Assembly (NCBI RefSeq): GCF_017565745.1
Contig: NZ_JAGDYM010000011.1
Location: forward strand, 62,001 to 126,000
Reading direction: 5' to 3'
Origin: Leucobacter weissii
GTDB taxonomy: Bacteria > Actinomycetota > Actinomycetes > Actinomycetales > Microbacteriaceae
DNA length: 64,000 bases
This document shows, in pieces, positions 7,579-16,058 of this stretch. The notes beneath the pieces were generated by a model. The model had not been told where the DNA came from. It did not search any database and saw only the letters and a program-made list of their open reading frames with translations. The stretch's first letter is position 1. Every line of letters begins with the position of its first letter. A program made the position numbers and the translations under genes.

Positions 7579-10500
7579 TCACCGCCTCACGGTGATCCTG
7601 GTCTTCGCGCTGGCCTTGGAGAGGTAGCCGGATCCGGCATAGCTCGCCGTCACGGTCTGCTTGCCGGTCCGGTTCAGCTTGGTGACCTTCACGGTCGCCT
7701 TACCCGACCTGTCGAGCTTCGCCTTCGCGGTGCGCCCGGCGACCCTCACCGTGACCCAGCCGCTCGCCGAGGAGCCGGTGGCCTTCACCCGTACGGTGAG
7801 CTTGGCGGTGCCGCCCCTCTTGACCGACTTCTTGGCCGGCCTGACCGACACCGCGGCAGCAGCCTTGTTCACCTGGACCGTCGTGGCCGCGGTGGTCTGA
7901 GCGCCCTGCATCGTTCCGCTTCCCCGGTAGTCGAGCAGCAGCGTGTGCTTGCCCGGCTTCAGCAGTCGTGCCGCGATGGTGACGCTCCCCTTGCCGCCGG
8001 AGACGACGCCGGACACCCGGTGCTTGCCGACGGTGCCGGTCACCTTTCCGGAGAGGACGGCCGGTGCGAGCTTCACCGGCACCTTGACCGGCTTTCCGTA
8101 GGCCACCTGCACCGACGGTGCGACCATGGCGGTGCTGATCGTGGACGAACCGGGGTCGCCCTTCTCACCGGGGTCGCCCTTCTCGCCCTTCTCGCCGGGG
8201 TCGCCCTTCTCGCCGGTCTCGCCCTTCTCGCCGGGGTCGCCCTGTTCGCCCTTCTCGCCCTGCGGGATGGCGGTGCTCAGGCCGCTGAGCGCCACCTCGA
8301 ACTGGCCCTCGGGCACGTTGGCCGACACCACCAGCTCAGCGCTGGACTCGACATCCTCCTTCGATGGGGAGAACCGAACCAGGGCCTCGCAGGCCTCGCC
8401 CGGGGCGACCGTGACGTCGGCGCAGGTCTGACCGGCCAGCACGAACTCGCCCGCGGGGCTGGTGCCGGTCGCCTGTATCGACAGGTCGTCGACCTTCAGC
8501 GGCCGGTCCCCGCTGTTGGCGATCCGCACCGTCTGTCCGACGCCGGTGGTGCCGGCCGGCTGGCTCGGGAAGACCGGCGCCGGAGCGTCGATCCTCGCGC
8601 CCGGTCCGGAATAGGGGGCGACCGTGATGGTCTTCTCGCCGACCACGGGCGCGAGCGAGGCAGGATCGGTGTGCTCCCGCATCGACTCGCTGGTTACCGA
8701 GACCTTCACCGTTCCGGCCCGTAGCGCCGTCAGCTCCCGGGTGACCGGATTCAGGATGGCGACCTTCTTGGATCGCTTGGCCGCGGTCACCGCCGCCTCG
8801 CCCGAGCCGATCGCAAGCCCCTCGTCCCCGGACCAATGGACCGAGACCGGGTAGGCGAGCGGAACCACCCGTGAGCCGGCGGTGACGCCGGAGGGCTGCA
8901 CGATGTGTCCGCCCAGTGTCGCGGAACGGCTCACCTCCAGCGTCTCCGGCGCATCGATCACCGTCTCCTGGGAGAAGGCCCGCACATCGGCGGTCAGCCA
9001 CTGGCCGTCGGCATCGGCGTCCGAGTCGACGCTCCAGTTCAGCCAGCCGGTCAGCCCGCCGCGATCCGGGGTGCCGTAGGGCGACTTGCCCGAGGAGGGC
9101 AGGACCACGTAGGAGACGCCTTCCTCTCGCTGAACGTTCGCGATCTGCGCGTGCGAGCCGATCATCGTCACGCCCTTGTCGCTGGCCTTTCGGAAGTCGC
9201 TGAGCAGCTTCTTGATCAGCTTCACCTCGACGCGATCCGTCAGCTGACTGGACTTCGTCTCGGCCGGATCGTCCACCGGATGGTGGGCGAAGACCACGAC
9301 GTTCTTCACGGAGGCGTCGTCCTCGGCCGATTCCAGCGCCTGCTGGAGCATCGGCAGCTGGTCCCAGTCGGAGGTGCGCAGATTGCCCAGGGCGCTGTTG
9401 AGGAGGATGAACCGGCTTCCCTTGTGGTCGAAGACCCGGTACGGCTCTCCGAACTCCGCCTCCCAGTTCTCCAGGGTGGACTGCACATTGTTGAGACCGT
9501 AGGACTCGTGGTTTCCGGGCACGTAGTAGCAGGGCACGGTATCCGATGCCGGATCGGGAGTGCTCTCCGCAGGCGGCTCCTCGCCGACCGCGATCAGATC
9601 GCAGCCGCCGGCCTCGAGCGTCTCCCTCGCCAGCGTGACGTCCTCCGGCAGCGCCCGGTCGATGATGTCGCCGTTCAGCACGACGAAGTCGGGGTTCTGC
9701 TCCCGGATCCGGGCCAGTGCGGCGACCGCGACCTTGGTCAGTTCCGGTGACGACGCGGTGAACTGCACATCGGAGAGCGTCGCGAAGCTCCAGTCGTCCT
9801 CGCCGTCGGTCTTGCCGTCGGCCGAGAACAGCGGATCCGCGCGCAACGGGTCGATGTCCGGCAACTCGATCTCGGAGGGCACGTCGGCCTCGACATCGCC
9901 GAAGACGAAGTGCCCGGCGACCTGCTGATCCAGTGCGGTGTTGATGCCCTGGAACGAGTTGAACCGGATCGGGAAGGTGACTCCGCTGGCGGGCACGGTG
10001 AAGGTCACGTACTGCCAGTCCTCGCTGGCCTCCAGGCCGGTGCCGTACAGGCCGTGCGACTTGCCCGCGGCATCCCAGAAGCCGGCGTAGGTGAGGCCGC
10101 TGGGCACGTACACGCTGGACTTCATCTTGACTCGGACCCGCAGCGGCTGGCCGGGGATCTCCACCCAGCGCGAGGCTACGCCCTGCGCCGAGATCCCCTT
10201 GTTCCGAGCCGCGGCGAAGTCCATGCGCAACCCTTCCGGGTCGGCGGTGAACACCGGGTTCGCCCCGGCGGTGCTGTTGGAGGTCCAACGGCCCGTGGCG
10301 ACCTGATCATCGTCGAAGCGGTACGGCGAGACGGTCTGCACGCCGACGGTGATGGGCAGCTTCACGCTGGTCTCTCCGGCGGCGATCCTCAGCACGGTGC
10401 CGCCGTTGCCCAGCGGGGTGATCTTCAGCCCGGTGCCGGACGGAGTGATCCGGACCACGGCCCTGTCGTATTCCAGGTCCAGGTCGCTGAGCTCGACCGG

Positions 10501-12093
10501 CGCGGTGAACCCCTGCTCGTCGTGGCCGGTGACCGCGACCGTGACGGCGTTGGCCGCCACCGGGTCGGTGATGGACACCCGGTCGGTCGAGGTGGTCAGC
10601 TGGGCGAGCTCGCCGAGGACGGTGACCTTGCGCTCGCCCAGGGCGCTGTCGGCGGTCGCGCGCACGGTGATCGCGCCGTCGGCAGAGTCCGGTGCGGACA
10701 GCAGACCGTTGTCGATCTGACCGGTGCTGGTGCTCCACCGCACGTCGCCGCGGGCGAGTTCGACCGGCGTCTGGTGGTCGTCGACGGCCTTGGCGGTGAG
10801 GGTGCGGTGCAGGCCGGGGAACACCCGCGCCTCTTCGGCATCGGGAGTGATGACGAGGTCGTCGATCCGACCGCTGCCGGCCGCGACGAACACTCCGACG
10901 CCGTTGGGGTCGAGCCGCTCCTCCCCGTCCGACGGACGGTTGCGAACCGTCACCTTCTCCTCGCCCATCGGCCTGGCCACCATCGTGGTCGAACCGCCGC
11001 CGTCGAGGTTCCACGCGGTCTCGGCGCCCTGGCGCACCATGAACGCAGCGAGTTGACGCATGGTCATGCCGACGAACGGCGACTGCCGTCCGTCGTTGGT
11101 GACCAGCATCATGGTGCGCCCGCCGTTCTTGAACCCGATGACGGTGCGCGGATGCACGTCGTTGTCGAGCTCGGAGTCGGGACGGGCCTGCCCGTCGCGG
11201 ACCAGCTCGCGGTTCGAGCCGATGACGAACTTCATGTCCTTCGCCACGGCGTCGTTCAGGTCGTAGGCCAAAGACACCTCGTCACCGGCGGTCAGCTCGC
11301 GGATCGTGTCCGCGCCGGACTCCCGTCCGACCAGCACGAAGGCGCCGTTGGGGATGTCGCCGCTGCCGGCGCCGGTGGCGTCGACCGAGACCACCCGGCC
11401 GTCCTGCACCAGCACCGAGGCGACGTCGGAGGCGCCGTTCACGGAGATCGACCGCGCCGCCGAACCCCACAGCGGGGTGAAGGCGACGATGGCGTTGGCG
11501 GGGCTTCCCGCGAGAGTGTTCGACGCGTTGATCGAGGTCACCGGATGCTGGGCGCCGTCGATGGTCGCGGTCGCGGTGACCGCCATGTCCACCGCGCGGC
11601 CGATTCCGTCGTTGCCCACCCCGACATGGTTCCAGGAGCCGTAGTCGGTCGACTTGAGCAGCTCGCCGTCGCGGACCTCGGCGCCCAGCGGCGCACCCGA
11701 GTTGCTGATGTCGAAGAAGTCGCCGTTGACGCCGGCGACCGCTCCGGCCTTGTCAGCCTTCTTCGAGATCGCATTCCGTTCGGTGACGGTGTCGCCCGCC
11801 AGCAGGTCGGAGGACACCGCCGGGTTCGCCAGGTCGACGGTGAGGATCTGCTGGTCGTACCAGCCGGTCGGATCCAGCGAGACCAGGTGCCGCAGCGCGA
11901 CCCCGGGGCCGACCTGCTCGGTCTCGTCGGTCAGCGCGAGAGCGGAGTCGGAGAAGCCCGGCGTCTCGACGACGGGTGCGGCCAGCGCCGCGGGCGAGGT
12001 GAGGACCCCCGTCAGGAAGACCGCGCCGACGACCGAGGTCGTCAGGGATCGTGATATCCATCGGTGTCGTGTCGATGGCGTGTTCGATGGCAT
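7579..12093 (-). CDS. Secreted phosphodiester glycosidase / calcineurin-like phosphatase with collagen-like tract
   Basis: 1504-residue exported multidomain protein. A Sec signal peptide (hydrophobic core about 17-35, cleavage near ALA-AP at 38-39) is followed by a phosphodiester glycosidase (NAGPA/DUF2233) domain to about residue 400. Its marks are GVNGDFFD near 130, HPRTVIGF near 315 and NLDGGGSTTM near 362. Ig-like segments occupy about 430-750. A metallophosphatase domain (about 765-1010) has SDVQF near 772, NGDIIDR near 810, GNHES near 860, FAHHPVDDP near 937 and GSHAQ near 982. An abnormal-Spindle/anchor-type Ig domain, a collagen-like Gly-X-Y tract (about 1277-1316) and two Ig-like repeats complete it. 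No LPXTG motif is seen. ATG 12093 was chosen because GAAAGG precedes it. Likely role: cleaving sugar-phosphate diesters and then phosphomonoesters outside the cell. Confidence 0.9.
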   Translation of the reverse strand: MPSNTPSTRHRWISRSLTTSVVGAVFLTGVLTSPAALAAPVVETPGFSDSALALTDETEQVGPGVALRHLVSLDPTGWYDQQILTVDLANPAVSSDLLAGDTVTERNAISKKADKAGAVAGVNGDFFDISNSGAPLGAEVRDGELLKSTDYGSWNHVGVGNDGIGRAVDMAVTATATIDGAQHPVTSINASNTLAGSPANAIVAFTPLWGSAARSISVNGASDVASVLVQDGRVVSVDATGAGSGDIPNGAFVLVGRESGADTIRELTAGDEVSLAYDLNDAVAKDMKFVIGSNRELVRDGQARPDSELDNDVHPRTVIGFKNGGRTMMLVTNDGRQSPFVGMTMRQLAAFMVRQGAETAWNLDGGGSTTMVARPMGEEKVTVRNRPSDGEERLDPNGVGVFVAAGSGRIDDLVITPDAEEARVFPGLHRTLTAKAVDDHQTPVELARGDVRWSTSTGQIDNGLLSAPDSADGAITVRATADSALGERKVTVLGELAQLTTSTDRVSITDPVAANAVTVAVTGHDEQGFTAPVELSDLDLEYDRAVVRITPSGTGLKITPLGNGGTVLRIAAGETSVKLPITVGVQTVSPYRFDDDQVATGRWTSNSTAGANPVFTADPEGLRMDFAAARNKGISAQGVASRWVEIPGQPLRVRVKMKSSVYVPSGLTYAGFWDAAGKSHGLYGTGLEASEDWQYVTFTVPASGVTFPIRFNSFQGINTALDQQVAGHFVFGDVEADVPSEIELPDIDPLRADPLFSADGKTDGEDDWSFATLSDVQFTASSPELTKVAVAALARIREQNPDFVVLNGDIIDRALPEDVTLARETLEAGGCDLIAVGEEPPAESTPDPASDTVPCYYVPGNHESYGLNNVQSTLENWEAEFGEPYRVFDHKGSRFILLNSALGNLRTSDWDQLPMLQQALESAEDDASVKNVVVFAHHPVDDPAETKSSQLTDRVEVKLIKKLLSDFRKASDKGVTMIGSHAQIANVQREEGVSYVVLPSSGKSPYGTPDRGGLTGWLNWSVDSDADADGQWLTADVRAFSQETVIDAPETLEVSRSATLGGHIVQPSGVTAGSRVVPLAYPVSVHWSGDEGLAIGSGEAAVTAAKRSKKVAILNPVTRELTALRAGTVKVSVTSESMREHTDPASLAPVVGEKTITVAPYSGPGARIDAPAPVFPSQPAGTTGVGQTVRIANSGDRPLKVDDLSIQATGTSPAGEFVLAGQTCADVTVAPGEACEALVRFSPSKEDVESSAELVVSANVPEGQFEVALSGLSTAIPQGEKGEQGDPGEKGETGEKGDPGEKGEKGDPGEKGDPGSSTISTAMVAPSVQVAYGKPVKVPVKLAPAVLSGKVTGTVGKHRVSGVVSGGKGSVTIAARLLKPGKHTLLLDYRGSGTMQGAQTTAATTVQVNKAAAAVSVRPAKKSVKRGGTAKLTVRVKATGSSASGWVTVRVAGRTAKAKLDRSGKATVKVTKLNRTGKQTVTASYAGSGYLSKASAKTRITVRR
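8147..8268 (-). repeat. Collagen-like Gly-X-Y repeat tract
   Basis: About 13 consecutive Gly-X-Y triplets, almost all of the types GEK, GDP, GEQ and GET, lie within the large secreted protein. At DNA level they are near-identical 9-bp units, so the tract can change length by slippage. In known bacterial collagen-like proteins such tracts form extended triple helices that act as stalks; trimerisation here is inference. Confidence 0.85.
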
Positions 12094-12141
12094 GGGAACC
12101 TTTCGCAGTGAGGTGGGGCGCCGTCCACGTATGGACAGCGT

Positions 12142-12154
12142 TGTCACCGTGACA
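12142..12154. promoter_or_regulatory. 13-bp palindrome TGTCACCGTGACA upstream of the large secreted protein
   Basis: Perfect TGTCAC-C-GTGACA palindrome about 50 bp upstream of the ATG at 12093, between that start and the Pho-box-like repeat. The size and symmetry suit a dimeric DNA-binding protein; the partner is unknown. Confidence 0.4.
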
Positions 12155-12160
12155 GCGCGG

Positions 12161-12178
12161 GGTTAATGATTCGTGAAC
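12161..12178 (-). promoter_or_regulatory. PHO-box-like direct repeat
   Basis: Read on the minus strand, GTTCACG-AATC-ATTAACC is two 7-bp units 11 bp apart, resembling the GTTCACC direct repeats bound by PhoP in streptomycetes and related actinobacteria. It lies about 70 bp upstream of the ATG of a secreted phosphodiesterase/phosphatase, a biologically sensible target. The second unit is degenerate, so this is a hypothesis. Confidence 0.4.
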
Positions 12179-12366
12179 CGTGCATGAGGCGCCGGTGACT
12201 CCGACGTGAACGCGGGGCGTCGGAGGGGTGGGGGCGCATGGGGTAGAATCGGTTCGGGCCGCATCCGAGCACTCGGTCGTCACGAAACCGTGCTTCAGAC
12301 CGGGGAGCGCATCGCCGGATCGGTCGTGCAGTCGGCACGGCTGCGTACACGCCGATCAGGAGATCC

Positions 12367-14478
12367 ATGGCAACCATTGCTGCGACGCGCGCGAACGGCA
12401 CGCAGTCTCAGACGCGAAGGCGTCACACCCACAACGAGGGCATCATCCCGCTGCTCGCCCGAGCGGTGCGCGAGGTCGAGGCCTCCGCGCAGCGCGGCAA
12501 GGCGAGTCCGGCCAACCGCACCAAGTTCCAGGTCATCGCACTGCTGATGCGGGAGGAACGGGCGCGGGTGAAGACCGAGGAGGGCATCTCGGACGCGGAG
12601 CGCGCGGAGACGCTGAAACGACTGGACGGCGTCGCCGCGATCCTGGCGAAGACCGCCGCGCGGGACACCTCGCTCATCACGCTGCTCGAACCCGCCGCTG
12701 CGATCACCGAGGCGACGCGCCTGCTCAAGCGCAAGATGCTGACCCAGGCGGGGGTGGAGGTCTCCGACGAGCCCGCGCCGGTCGTGGCGCAGGCGCTCGT
12801 CCCCGCCGAGCTCGCCGAGCGGCAGGTCGAGCCTCCCGGCATCGAATCGCGTATGCGGGCCAACCCGTTCCTCGCTCCCGACCTCGCCCGCGCGAAGAAG
12901 CCGACGCCCGTCGTCCGCCTCGCGAACTGGGAGCTGCTCGGGCCGCTCCTCAAGTCCTTCGAGCAGGGCGGCGGATCCGCCTGCATGCCCCTTCCCGAGC
13001 CGCCGGTGCCGGACCGCCTCGCCCCCCGGGGACTCGAGCTCATGCCCCATCAGGCGCGATTCCTCGCAGCCGTCGGCGAGGGGCACCGGAGCTTCCTGCT
13101 GGCGGACGAGCCGGGCCTGGGCAAGACCGCGCAGTCGGTGATCGCGGCATCGGTGGCCGGCGCCTATCCGCTGCTCGTGGTCGTGCCCAACGTCGTGAAG
13201 ATGAACTGGGCCCGCGAGGTGCAGCGCTGGACGCCGCAGCGCAGGGTCACGGTCATCCACGGCGACGGCGACGGCGTCGACGCCTTCGCCGACGTGTTCG
13301 TGGTCAACTACGACATCCTCGACCGGCACCTGAGCTGGATCTCGCGCTTCGGCTTCCGCGGGATGGTCGTGGACGAGGCCCACATGATCAAGAACGTCCA
13401 GTCGCAGCGGTCCCGCAATGTGCTCACCATCGCCGATCGGGTCCGCGAGCGCACCCCGGGCCTCCGCCCGCTCATGCTCGCTCTGACGGGCACGCCGCTG
13501 ATCAACGACATCGATGATTTCCGCGCCATCTGGAGGTTCCTCGGCTGGACGGACGCGGAGAAGCCCGGTCCGGATCTCATGGCGGCGCTCGAGGCGAACG
13601 GCCTCACACCCGCGGATTCGGCGTTCTACCCGAAGGCGCGGCAGAGCGTCATCGAGCTGGGCATCGTCCGGCGGCGCAAGGTCGACGTGGCCTCCGACCT
13701 CCCGGCCAAGCGCGTGGTCGACCTCCCGGTCGAGCTCGACGACGAGCTCGGACGCGGCATCCGCGAGGCCGAGCGGCAACTGGCCGAGCGCCTGCTGCTG
13801 CGCTTCAACGCGATCAAGGGGGGCCGTCTCGGCCGGGAGCTCGGCGACGACGCGATCATCCGCATGGTGTGCGCGCAGGAGCTGGAGGAGTCGAACGCCT
13901 CGTCGAGCGGAGCCAACGTGTTCACGATGGTGCGGCAGATCGGCCAGGCGAAGGCCGCGCTCGCCGCGGACTATGCCGCCCAGCTCGCGCGATCCGTAGG
14001 CAAGGTGGTGTTCTTCGCCAAGCACATCGACGTCATGGACCATGCGGAGGCGGCGTTCGCGGAGCGGGGCCTCGGCACCGTGTCGATCCGCGGCGATCAG
14101 ACGGCGACGCTCCGGCAGAGCCAGATCGACGCCTTCAACAACGATCCGGAGGTCTCGGTGGCGGTCTGCTCGCTCACCGCGGCCGGCGTGGGCGTGAACC
14201 TGCAGGCCGCCTCGGACGTCGTGCTGGCGGAGCTCAGCTGGACCGACGCGGAGCAGACCCAGGCGATCGACCGGGTCCACCGCATCGGCCAGGAGGAGCC
14301 CGTCACCGCCTGGCGCATCGTCGCCGCCCAGACGATCGACGCCAAGATCGCCGAGCTCATCGACGCCAAAGCAGGACTCGCCGCCCGCGCCCTGGACGGG
14401 GCCGAGGCGAAGCGCGAGGATGAGGACTCGGTGCAGTTGCTCGCACTGATGGCCGTGCTGAGGGCCGCACTGCAGTAG
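12367..14478 (+). CDS. SNF2-family DEAD/DEAH helicase (SMARCAL1-like)
   Basis: 703-residue Swi2/Snf2-type DNA translocase. A variable N-terminal region of about 215 residues precedes the ATPase core: Walker A as DEPGLGKT (about 248-255), DEAH near 337-340, LTGTPLIN near 376. The second RecA-like lobe has VVFFAKHIDVM near 548, AAGVGVNLQAAS and motif VI in QAIDRVHRIGQ near 637. The alanine- and arginine-rich N-terminus has no recognised domain. AGGAG at 12358-12362 precedes the ATG, and a TAGAAT box lies about 115 bp upstream. It is a free-standing gene. SMARCAL1-type relatives remodel DNA or anneal strands; the exact role here is unknown. Confidence 0.92.
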   Translation: MATIAATRANGTQSQTRRRHTHNEGIIPLLARAVREVEASAQRGKASPANRTKFQVIALLMREERARVKTEEGISDAERAETLKRLDGVAAILAKTAARDTSLITLLEPAAAITEATRLLKRKMLTQAGVEVSDEPAPVVAQALVPAELAERQVEPPGIESRMRANPFLAPDLARAKKPTPVVRLANWELLGPLLKSFEQGGGSACMPLPEPPVPDRLAPRGLELMPHQARFLAAVGEGHRSFLLADEPGLGKTAQSVIAASVAGAYPLLVVVPNVVKMNWAREVQRWTPQRRVTVIHGDGDGVDAFADVFVVNYDILDRHLSWISRFGFRGMVVDEAHMIKNVQSQRSRNVLTIADRVRERTPGLRPLMLALTGTPLINDIDDFRAIWRFLGWTDAEKPGPDLMAALEANGLTPADSAFYPKARQSVIELGIVRRRKVDVASDLPAKRVVDLPVELDDELGRGIREAERQLAERLLLRFNAIKGGRLGRELGDDAIIRMVCAQELEESNASSSGANVFTMVRQIGQAKAALAADYAAQLARSVGKVVFFAKHIDVMDHAEAAFAERGLGTVSIRGDQTATLRQSQIDAFNNDPEVSVAVCSLTAAGVGVNLQAASDVVLAELSWTDAEQTQAIDRVHRIGQEEPVTAWRIVAAQTIDAKIAELIDAKAGLAARALDGAEAKREDEDSVQLLALMAVLRAALQ

Positions 14479-14515
14479 CGGTCGATCGTCGTCCGGAGCG
14501 GAGAGGGAGTTGCAC

Positions 14516-15550
14516 ATGCGCGTCGGGGTGCTCTGTTCGGGCGGTGACAGCCCGGGGATGAACGCGGCGATCCGCGGCGCGACTCTGCGCGGCGTCGACG
14601 TCCACGGATTCGAGATGGTCGGCTTCGTCGACGGCTGGCGCGGGTTCCGCGACGGGGAGACGGTGCCGCTCGACCGCCCCGCCGTCCGCGGGCTCTCCGG
14701 CGTCGGCGGCGTGTTCCTCGGGACGAGCCGGGTGGCGCCGTTCTCGAGCGTCCTCGACGAGGTCGACTTCGACGCCTTCCGCGCCCGGGTCGCCGACTAC
14801 GGTCTCGACGCCTTCATGCTCATCGGCGGGAACGGCACCCAGACGGTGGCGAGCATCCTCCACGATCACGGCGTGCAGGTCATCGGCCTCCCCAAGACGA
14901 TCGACAACGACCTCGGAGGCACCGACTACACCTTCGGCTTCGACACGGCGGTCTCGATCGCCTCCGAGGCGATCGATCGGCTGCGCACCACGGGCGATTC
15001 GCACCGGCGCTGCATGGTGCTCGAGGTGATGGGGCGGGACGCCGGCTGGATCGCGCTGCACGCGGGCATGGCGGGCGGCGCCCAGGCGATCCTCGTGCCC
15101 GAGTTCCCCGAGTCGCTCGAGCAGGTGTGCGAGTGGGTGACCAGTGTGCGCGATCGCGGCCGCTCCGCGATGGTCGTCGTCGCCGAGGGCTTCCGCCTCG
15201 CCGGCGCCGACCACGCGGTGACGCGGGACGGCCTCGACGGATTCGGGCGGCCGCGACTCGGCGGCGTGGCCGAGCAGCTCGCGCCGCTCATCGAAGCGGG
15301 CACGGGCATCGAGACCCGGGCGACGGTGCTCGGCCACGTGCAGCGCGGCGGCGCCCCGACCGCCTTCGACCGCGTGCTCGCCACGCGCACCGGCATCGCC
15401 GCCGCCGACGCGGTGCTGCGCGGCGAGTGGGGCACGCTCGCGGGGCTGCGCGGCGACCGCATCGAGCTGGTGCCGCTGGCGGAGGCCGTCGGACGCCTGA
15501 AGACCGTTCCCGAGGATCGCTACGCCGAGGTCCGTCTCAACTTCGGCTGA
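14516..15550 (+). CDS. pfkA: 6-phosphofructokinase
   Basis: 344-residue glycolytic kinase that phosphorylates fructose 6-phosphate. The phosphate-binding start MRVGVLCSGGDSPGMNAAIRG, catalytic PKTIDNDLGGTDYTFG (about 123-138), MGRDAGW and GHVQRGGAPTAFDR motifs are all present. Gly at the E. coli Gly104 position with Lys at the 124 position matches the actinobacterial ATP-dependent subgroup (as in Streptomyces), not the pyrophosphate enzymes. The nucleotide-metal residue normally Asp or Glu (E. coli Asp103) is Asn106 here, an oddity. ATG 14516 was chosen over TTG 14510 because GAGAGGGAG is properly spaced from it. Confidence 0.94.
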   Translation: MRVGVLCSGGDSPGMNAAIRGATLRGVDVHGFEMVGFVDGWRGFRDGETVPLDRPAVRGLSGVGGVFLGTSRVAPFSSVLDEVDFDAFRARVADYGLDAFMLIGGNGTQTVASILHDHGVQVIGLPKTIDNDLGGTDYTFGFDTAVSIASEAIDRLRTTGDSHRRCMVLEVMGRDAGWIALHAGMAGGAQAILVPEFPESLEQVCEWVTSVRDRGRSAMVVVAEGFRLAGADHAVTRDGLDGFGRPRLGGVAEQLAPLIEAGTGIETRATVLGHVQRGGAPTAFDRVLATRTGIAAADAVLRGEWGTLAGLRGDRIELVPLAEAVGRLKTVPEDRYAEVRLNFG

Positions 15551-15576
15551 GCCGGCGGGTCGTCTCGGGAGGCGAC

Positions 15577-15696
15577 GCGCACGGGGTCCGGGATCCCGCT
15601 CTCATCCCTCCGGAGCGTCTTCGCGGCGTGGCCGACAAGCATGCCACTCCGCTCACCCGATCATGCGACGAGAGCGGGATCCCGGACCCGGTGCGC
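15577..15696. repeat. Long inverted repeat between pfkA and mycoredoxin
   Basis: Arms 15577-15602 and 15671-15696 are 26 nt each with one mismatch (inner 19 nt perfect: GGGTCCGGGATCCCGCTCT), separated by 68 nt. The structure fills the gap between the two convergent stop codons. It could be a bidirectional terminator or a small terminal-inverted-repeat (MITE-like) element; no clear target duplication flanks it. Confidence 0.65.
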
Positions 15697-15707
15697 TCCC
15701 GACGGCG

Positions 15708-15971
15708 TCAGGCGGAGAGGCGCGTCTTCACGTCGCCGAGCGACGGATTCGTCGCCGCGGAGCCGTCCGGGAAGAGCACCGTCGGCACGGTCTGATTGCC
15801 TCCGTTGAGCTGCTCGACCAGCTCGGCCGTGCCCGGCGTCCGCTCGATGTCGATCTCGGTGTAGCCGATCCCCTCGTGGTCGAGCATCTTCTTCAGCCGC
15901 TTGCAGTACCCGCACCACTCGGTCGAGAACATGGTGATCGAACCGTCGTCGGGGATGTAGTCGTCTTTCAC
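15708..15971 (-). CDS. Mycoredoxin / glutaredoxin-like protein
   Basis: 87-residue thioredoxin-fold oxidoreductase with the redox motif CGYC (Cys20-Cys23 in MFSTEWCGYCKRLKKML) and the conserved cis-Pro segment TVPTVLF near residue 60. CGYC and the small size match mycoredoxin-1, which reduces mycothiol-mixed disulfides on proteins in actinobacteria. That fits the mycothiol amidase (19812-20723) and inositol-phosphate synthase (24715-25779) in this window. The GTG start at 15971 follows CGGAGG with 5-nt spacing. It is convergent with pfkA across the long inverted repeat. Confidence 0.92.
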   Translation of the reverse strand: MKDDYIPDDGSITMFSTEWCGYCKRLKKMLDHEGIGYTEIDIERTPGTAELVEQLNGGNQTVPTVLFPDGSAATNPSLGDVKTRLSA

Positions 15972-16046
15972 GGCGCCTCCGGGGGTGGGAATCCTGACCG
16001 CCATCCTACCGCGGGACGCATGCCCCGCCGGCTCGGCGGCACGTTC

Positions 16047-16052
16047 TAAGAT
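16047..16052 (+). promoter_or_regulatory. -10 box for the AI-2E-type permease, predicted leaderless
   Basis: TAAGAT lies 6 nt before the GTG at 16059, and no Shine-Dalgarno sequence is present between them. This predicts a transcript starting at the start codon. Confidence 0.5.
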
Positions 16053-16058
16053 GATCTC

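Noticed and set aside
8147-8268. Regular short repeats, considered as a CRISPR array
   Set aside because: The units are 9 bp, adjacent without spacers and in frame as Gly-X-Y codons.
7579-12054. Plus-strand open frames opposite the large secreted-protein gene
   Set aside because: The minus-strand frame has a signal peptide and recognisable enzyme domains; the plus-strand frames are low-complexity Gly/Asp/Val/Arg products.
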